A stretch of 64,000 nucleotides of DNA. It comes from Flavobacterium fluvii (GTDB lineage: Bacteria > Bacteroidota > Bacteroidia > Flavobacteriales > Flavobacteriaceae). A program made the translations under genes and the position numbers. The notes under the pieces were generated by a model that made no database searches, had not been told where the DNA came from, and saw nothing but the letters and a program-made list of their open reading frames with translations. The first letter of the stretch is position 1; each line of letters opens with the position of its first letter. Shown one piece after another: positions 59,228-64,000 of the stretch. The stretch covers positions 172,711 to 236,710 of the forward strand of contig NZ_FQWB01000006.1 of the NCBI RefSeq assembly GCF_900129545.1, written 5' to 3'.

Positions 59228-61303
59228 TTATGAAACAACATCGGTAATTAGTTCTATTTTATTTTGATAATATTTATAGGTTTCCCATTGTGCCCTGAAA
59301 ATAGTTTCTTTCTCCTTGCGAACACGGTATTTATTGTCTAATTTTTCAGAATGATAGCGTGCTTTTACATTTCCTTTCCATCCTAAATCAAAATTATCAA
59401 TCAATTCTTGTTTGATTTCGGAATCATAAATTGGACAGGTCACTTCTACTCTTCCGTCAAGGTTTCGGGACATGAAATCTGCCGAAGAAATATATACTTC
59501 CGGATCGCCTGCATTCCCAAAGATGTACAATCTCGAATGTTCCAAGTAATTATCCACGATACTTATGGCTTCTATATTTTCGCTCATTCCAGGAATTCCG
59601 GGAACTAAAGAACAAATTCCCCTTACTTCCAATTGAATTTTCACGCCTGCATTACTGGCACTATATAATTTATCTATCATTTTAAAATCAGACAAACTAT
59701 TCATTTTCAACTTTATGAATGTTTCTTTTCCTTCTAAAGCATTAATAATTTCTCTTTCTATTAATTTGTTAAATCGAGAACGAGTATAATGTGGTGAAAC
59801 AATGAGATGTTTGTATCGGTATAATCTGTAATTGATGTCAAAAAACTCAAATATCTTGCTGACATCCTTCAGGATTTGCTGGTGACTTGTAAAAAGTGTG
59901 ACATCCGTATAAATTTTTGCCGTTTGCTCATTGAAATTTCCAGTGGAAATGAAACCGTAACGTCTTATTTTATCTTCTTCAACTCTTTCAATGACGCATA
60001 CTTTACTGTGCACTTTAAGTCCTTTTATACCAAAAATTAGATCAATGCCTTCAGTCTGCATTTGCTCAGCATATGATATATTCGAGGCTTCGTCGAAACG
60101 AGCCTGCAATTCAATTTGAACGGTAACTTTTTTGCCGTTTTTGGCTGCATTTATAAGCGAACTTATGATTTGCGAATTTTTGGCTAATCGATATAAAGTG
60201 ATTTTTATGGTCGTAACCTTTGGGTCTAATGCTGCTTCACGCAAAAACTTGGTGAGATAGGAAAAAGATTGGTAAGGAGCATTCAGCAAATAGTCTTTTT
60301 TGCTGATTTTTTCCAACAAACTCCCTTCAAGACTCAATCCAGGAATAGGCAATGGCACATTGGTTTTGTACAATAAATCGTGTCTTCCTAAATTTGGAAA
60401 ACTCATGTAATCGCGTCTATTGTGGTACCTTCCACCAGGAATGATACTGTCGGTAGAAACGATTTTCATTTTGTCAAGAAAAAATTGAAGGGTGTCCTGG
60501 TCAATCAATTGATCGTAAATGAACCGAACAGGTTCCCCTATTCTACGGTCTTTCACGCTGGATGCAATTTTTTCGAGCATACTTTTACTCAAATCACTAT
60601 CAATATCCAACTGGGCATCACGAGTAATTTTTATCATGTGGGCCGAAACGCTTTCGTAGTCAAAAATATTGAAAATACTGCCCAGATTATGTCTAATTAC
60701 GTCGTCAAGTAGTATGACATATTGCTTTTTGTCCTTTGAAGGCAAAACAACAAATCGGTTGATGGTATTGGGAATTTCAATCATTGCATATCGAATTTCC
60801 GCATCTTTTTTCATTACCAATTTTATGGCCAAATAACCCACGGTATCTTTCAATACTGGGAATTCAGCTAAATCATTCAATATGATGGTGATTAATTCCG
60901 GGCTTAATTTTTGGATGAAAAAGTCTTTTAAAAATATTTCTTGTTCCTTTGAGATCCCGTTTTCATGAATCATGAAAATGTTTTCTGTCTTCATTTTGGA
61001 CTCAATGCTATTTAATATTCTTAAACTTTCTGATTGATGTTGGATAACAATTTCGGTGATGTCCTTGACAGATTGTTGGGCCGAAATTCCACCAAGAAAT
61101 TTCTCTCCCGAGATTCCTGATAAACTCAATCTTCTGATGGCTGCAAATCTAACTCTAAAAAACTCGTCCAAATTATTGGAGAAAATTCCCAAAAATCGCA
61201 ACCTGTCTAATAATGGAACTGTATCGTCTGCTGCTTCTTGAAGTACTCTTGCATTAAAGGTTAACCAACTTTTTTCTCTATCTATATACTTGTAATTATT
61301 CAC
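59228..61303 (-). CDS. ppk: Polyphosphate kinase 1
   Basis: A 691-residue membrane-associated enzyme that reversibly makes polyphosphate from ATP. The N-terminal segment RFLGIFSNNLDEFFRVRFAAI, the phospho-histidine region KGLKVHSKVCVIERV (His autophosphorylated during catalysis) and FISTGNFNEQTAKIYTD, YISSADFMSRNLDGRVEV are all typical. The start overlaps the sixA stop by eight bases, and ppx follows 34 bases after its stop measured to the upstream in-frame ATG of ppx, so sixA-ppk-ppx is one operon that joins synthesis and breakdown of polyphosphate. Confidence 0.96.
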   Translation of the reverse strand: MNNYKYIDREKSWLTFNARVLQEAADDTVPLLDRLRFLGIFSNNLDEFFRVRFAAIRRLSLSGISGEKFLGGISAQQSVKDITEIVIQHQSESLRILNSIESKMKTENIFMIHENGISKEQEIFLKDFFIQKLSPELITIILNDLAEFPVLKDTVGYLAIKLVMKKDAEIRYAMIEIPNTINRFVVLPSKDKKQYVILLDDVIRHNLGSIFNIFDYESVSAHMIKITRDAQLDIDSDLSKSMLEKIASSVKDRRIGEPVRFIYDQLIDQDTLQFFLDKMKIVSTDSIIPGGRYHNRRDYMSFPNLGRHDLLYKTNVPLPIPGLSLEGSLLEKISKKDYLLNAPYQSFSYLTKFLREAALDPKVTTIKITLYRLAKNSQIISSLINAAKNGKKVTVQIELQARFDEASNISYAEQMQTEGIDLIFGIKGLKVHSKVCVIERVEEDKIRRYGFISTGNFNEQTAKIYTDVTLFTSHQQILKDVSKIFEFFDINYRLYRYKHLIVSPHYTRSRFNKLIEREIINALEGKETFIKLKMNSLSDFKMIDKLYSASNAGVKIQLEVRGICSLVPGIPGMSENIEAISIVDNYLEHSRLYIFGNAGDPEVYISSADFMSRNLDGRVEVTCPIYDSEIKQELIDNFDLGWKGNVKARYHSEKLDNKYRVRKEKETIFRAQWETYKYYQNKIELITDVVS

Positions 61304-61790
61304 TTTTTTTTAATTTTTTGGGAAATATTAGTTTTTTGGTTTTGCCTTTTTTTATAGCATCCCAATTGTCAGCTTCGAATTCTAACGACACGAAGCCAGA
61401 TGTAGGAACATTATCAATATAAACATCACCAAATTTATTAACAAAATTTGTAATTGCCTCGTTATGCCCGAAAAGAATAACATTTTCAAAAATATTACTA
61501 CACGATTTAATAACCTTTTCCAATTGGCTTTCGTCAAAAGTATAAAGTTCCTCTTTAAAAACGATACTTTCTATGGGATATAAAATATTTTGGGCAAAAA
61601 TAAGGGCGGTTTCCGATGCTCTTTTTGCAATGCTGCTCCAAACCACAAAAGTCGAGGGCATATATTTCACACAATTTGTGGCTACTAGATGTGCATCCAT
61701 AATCCCTCTTTGTTCCAATGGTCTATCAATGTCTCTTAATGGTGCTTCCCAACTTGATTTTGCGTGTCGAATTAATATCAGATTTTTCAT
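61296..61790 (-). CDS. sixA: SixA-like phosphohistidine phosphatase
   Basis: A 164-residue histidine phosphatase (phosphoglycerate mutase fold). The catalytic motif is LILIRHAKSSWEAPLRD with His9, and the second histidine is in ENVILFGHNEAITNFV. E. coli SixA removes phosphate from phosphohistidine of signalling proteins. Here the gene is the first of an operon with ppk and ppx and overlaps ppk by eight bases, so it may act on phosphorylated Ppk or another histidine-phosphorylated protein. The 5' leader region upstream holds no clear promoter match. Confidence 0.88.
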   Translation of the reverse strand: MKNLILIRHAKSSWEAPLRDIDRPLEQRGIMDAHLVATNCVKYMPSTFVVWSSIAKRASETALIFAQNILYPIESIVFKEELYTFDESQLEKVIKSCSNIFENVILFGHNEAITNFVNKFGDVYIDNVPTSGFVSLEFEADNWDAIKKGKTKKLIFPKKLKKSE

Positions 61791-62348
61791 ATGTTAGAAT
61801 CCTGTTAGCATTGTGATTATTCAACTCATTTTTAGAACCAAACAAATTACAAAATATATTTTGATTAATAAATATAAAAAAAAGATAAAATTTCCTGGAT
61901 CAATCCAATTTACCCCGAAAGTTGGAATCAAATATTAAATCCATACTATTTTAACATTTTAACAACATTTGTAAACTGAATATTTTTTGTAATATTTTAC
62001 ATATAAATAATGCAAATATTACACTTTATCTATGTTTTTTGCACTTAATCGATGTTTTTAAATAAATTTATTGTTAATTTTGAAATGTCTAAAAAGCAGA
62101 TTTTTTAATTAAAGTTAAAGTTTATCATAAAATTAAGAACATCTTTATTTTCATTAAATTTTAATTAAACAAGCCTAAAATAAGTTTTAAATGACAAAAA
62201 TTACCCTTTCAACGAGTTTTTAGGTTATTGATAGAAAAAAAACTTCTTTTTTATTAATAGTAGTTAGTTTCGCTGAAAACAAAAACATTCTTATTTCGAA
62301 TAGTTCATAAAAAGTATAGAATGGTAATTATTTTAAAAAAACGAGAAT
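61791..62348. other. Long AT-rich divergent gap between sixA and the repeat protein gene
   Basis: This 558-base region holds no reading frame of note. It contains an inverted repeat TGTAATATTT / AAATATTACA (61988-61997 and 62014-62023), a near-tandem pair TCTATGTTTTTTGC and TCGATGTTTTTAAA (about 62028-62061), and a possible -7 element TAATTTTG (62075-62082, plus strand). If this last is used, the repeat-protein mRNA has a leader of about 260 bases. The rest is low-complexity AT sequence in which I see nothing. Confidence 0.5.
61988..62023. promoter_or_regulatory. Inverted repeat TGTAATATTT / AAATATTACA
   Basis: Perfect 10-base arms with a 16-base spacer in the divergent region between sixA and the repeat protein gene. 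Candidate binding site for a regulator; no copy elsewhere was noticed. Confidence 0.4.
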
Positions 62349-64000
62349 ATGAAAAAAATTACTCCAAATCAAATTGTTAACCTACTTTTCAATTTTATTT
62401 TTATTCTAAAACCTCTCTCTTTAACTTTAAAAAGAGTTTCCTTATTATTAGCTTTCTTTCTGTTTGTTGGTAATACATATTCACAAATTTGCACTATTCA
62501 AGAAACAAATTGTCCGCCATCAAATTTGGCACCAGTCTGTGCTGATGCAACGGGTTTAGGAAGCACTGTATTTTGGACCCCACCTAATTATTCACTTGAC
62601 TGTGCAACGAGCGTCCCTGGTGAGAATGCTTCATTTTATGTAGAATTTAATTTACCTGAAAGTTCAAATACTTGTTGGACTTATAGTCGTGTTCAGCGTA
62701 TAGGCAGCAATAATCTAAGACTTTTTCAATCCTCTGGTGGTGACACCTATTTCATTGCTCCTTTTCAGTATTTTAACAATACCTCTGGAACAGCAATAAA
62801 TATGGAATTAATAGTTCCATCCGGTAATTTTTCATGGAAGCTTGATGTTTTAGATGCGACCAATAATTCAGTTTGGTCTTCTACAATATCAAATATAACG
62901 TCTACTGGTCTTAAGACAATTACAATTCCAAATAGTGTCCCAAACGGTGTTTATAAGTTGAAGTACAGTTTTATTGACAGTCCATCAGGTTCGATTGGAG
63001 CTTCTAACCATATTGAGGTTGATAGAATATATTATGATGCAACAATTGTAGGTGCCGGTTGCTCCGGAGGAATTAATTTGGCTGTTACTTCTAATTATAG
63101 TCCAGGTGATTATTTTCCGGTTGGATCAACACAAGTTGTTTATACAGCTACATATACTCCTGTATCTGGTAATACATCTACTAATACTTGTACTTTTAAT
63201 GTTGAAGTAAATAAGACAACTTTATCTGGCGTACCAACAAGTGCTACCTGTAATACACCAGACGGAAGTATTCAGGTTACAGCGACTTCGGCACACTCTT
63301 TAATAAATAATTTAAGTTTTACAATTGATGGCAATCCTGTAACTCTTTCTGGGCTTTCTTCATCAACCAATACAACTACAAGTGGAACTACAACAACTAA
63401 TACAACAACTGTAACGGGTACAATTCCAAATAAACCGGCAGGAACTTATACAATTGTAGCTAATAATAGCGTAACTGGATGTAGCGATTCAAAAGTTATT
63501 ACAGTTCTTACTACACCTGATACACAAAAACCTGTTATTACCTTGGCTTCTGCTTCTTCGCTTGGTTGTAATCCAACCCCGGCACAAATTGCTGCCGCGT
63601 TTGGCACTGCAATCGTAACCGACAATTGCAGTTCCGGTTTAACTGCAACAGGAACTGTTGCCACCGAAATAGGTTCTGGTTGTACATTTTCTACAACTAA
63701 AAACTGGACGGTAACTGATGTAGCCGGTAATACCCAGACTGCTTCTCAAACCGTAAACTATACCCGAGACATCGCTCTTCCAACAATATCTTTGGCTTCT
63801 GCAACTGCTTTGGGTTGTAATCCAACCCCGGCACAAATTGCTGCTGCCTTTGGTAGCGCAACTGTAACTGATGGTTGCAGCACTGGTTTGACCGCTACTG
63901 GAACTGTGGCTGCCGAAACTGGTTCGGGTTGTGCGTTCTCGACTACCAAAAACTGGACGGTAACCGATGCTTGTGGTAATATTGGCATTGCTTCGCAAAC
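62349..64000 (+). CDS. Large secreted repeat protein with HYR-like domains (partial, runs off the window)
   Basis: The frame from the ATG at 62349 is open to the window end (550 codons). The N terminus is a signal-type segment after a long leader (MKKITPNQIVNLLF...VSLLLAFFLFVGNTYSQ). Next come about 200 residues of a beta-rich domain with paired cysteines, a Thr/Ser-rich linker (SSTNTTTSGTTTT), then repeats. Two units with a period of 249 bases (83 residues) are visible from about 63543: each has LGCNPTPAQIAAAFG, VTD-CS-GLTATGTVA and STTKNWTVTDACGN-like sequence. This is the layout of Bacteroidota adhesin-like surface proteins secreted by the type IX system, which end in a sorting domain; the end is outside the window. 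Confidence 0.85.
   Translation, partial: MKKITPNQIVNLLFNFIFILKPLSLTLKRVSLLLAFFLFVGNTYSQICTIQETNCPPSNLAPVCADATGLGSTVFWTPPNYSLDCATSVPGENASFYVEFNLPESSNTCWTYSRVQRIGSNNLRLFQSSGGDTYFIAPFQYFNNTSGTAINMELIVPSGNFSWKLDVLDATNNSVWSSTISNITSTGLKTITIPNSVPNGVYKLKYSFIDSPSGSIGASNHIEVDRIYYDATIVGAGCSGGINLAVTSNYSPGDYFPVGSTQVVYTATYTPVSGNTSTNTCTFNVEVNKTTLSGVPTSATCNTPDGSIQVTATSAHSLINNLSFTIDGNPVTLSGLSSSTNTTTSGTTTTNTTTVTGTIPNKPAGTYTIVANNSVTGCSDSKVITVLTTPDTQKPVITLASASSLGCNPTPAQIAAAFGTAIVTDNCSSGLTATGTVATEIGSGCTFSTTKNWTVTDVAGNTQTASQTVNYTRDIALPTISLASATALGCNPTPAQIAAAFGSATVTDGCSTGLTATGTVAAETGSGCAFSTTKNWTVTDACGNIGIASQ

Noticed and set aside
63446..63998. Several minus-strand frames of 72-119 codons
   Set aside because: They lie antisense to the repeat surface protein, whose plus-strand frame is open across the whole stretch with a signal peptide and clear repeats.

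Overview
The window is a chromosomal segment of a member of the Bacteroidota, most likely Flavobacterium or a close relative. The base composition is AT-rich, the gene order hisGDCBHAFI is the one usual in flavobacteria, promoters fit the Bacteroidota pattern TTG-N17-23-TAnnTTTG, and typical families occur (FHS sugar permease, Nudix-type sugar regulator, DUF2911, DUF3822, DHS-like polyamine enzyme, HYR-like repeat surface protein). These assignments rest on recognition of protein families, not on database searches.

Layout. 1-6817: histidine operon, opening inside hisG, closed by a strong terminator. 6947-11228: CBM48-like esterase, M17 and M1 aminopeptidases. 11229-15265 (minus): four-gene operon of GCS2-type carboxylate-amine ligase, class I glutamine amidotransferase, ATP-grasp-like protein and a sugar isomerase-like TIM barrel; the first three look like an amide-bond-forming pathway of unknown product. 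15472-19005: thioesterase and a small fatty-acid/polyketide-like set (dehydratase, ketosynthase, ACP, phosphopantetheinyl transferase). 19002-21517 (minus): DUF294/CBS protein plus an exonuclease-like protein that lacks key catalytic residues. 22487-27144 (minus): sugar operon (LamB-like porin, ketose epimerase-like protein, PfkB kinase, FHS permease) facing a Nudix-family regulator across a region rich in ACGT palindromes. 28333-33828: proline dehydrogenase, aroB, polyamine genes (arginine decarboxylase, DHS-like) and an acidic-tailed protein. 33926-43674: DinB-like protein, PEP carboxylase, Lrp regulator, M14 carboxypeptidase and XRE regulator flanking an array of six TTTACA-nn-TGTAAA palindromes, acyltransferase, spermidine-synthase-like protein, M16 protease pair. 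43912-49948 (minus): kdsB, lipocalin-like protein, an unusually AT-rich orphan TOPRIM protein, diheme cytochrome c, LigB-family dioxygenase, RecD-like helicase. 50125-56348: DUF3822, rsmD, cupin, RNase P RNA (minus), MidA-like methyltransferase, and dnaX whose frame breaks at an A10 run. 56460-61790 (minus): secreted protein of unknown function and a sixA-ppk-ppx polyphosphate operon. 62349-end: start of a large secreted repeat protein that runs off the window.

Most of the window is core metabolism. The points that most deserve a second look are the dnaX slippery site (the short product is in frame and the tau-like form needs a -1 shift), the palindrome arrays upstream of the XRE regulator and the Nudix regulator, the GCS2/amidotransferase/ATP-grasp operon, the orphan TOPRIM gene, and a family of dispersed inverted-repeat elements in intergenic regions. 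I saw no tRNA, CRISPR array, prophage or insertion sequence.
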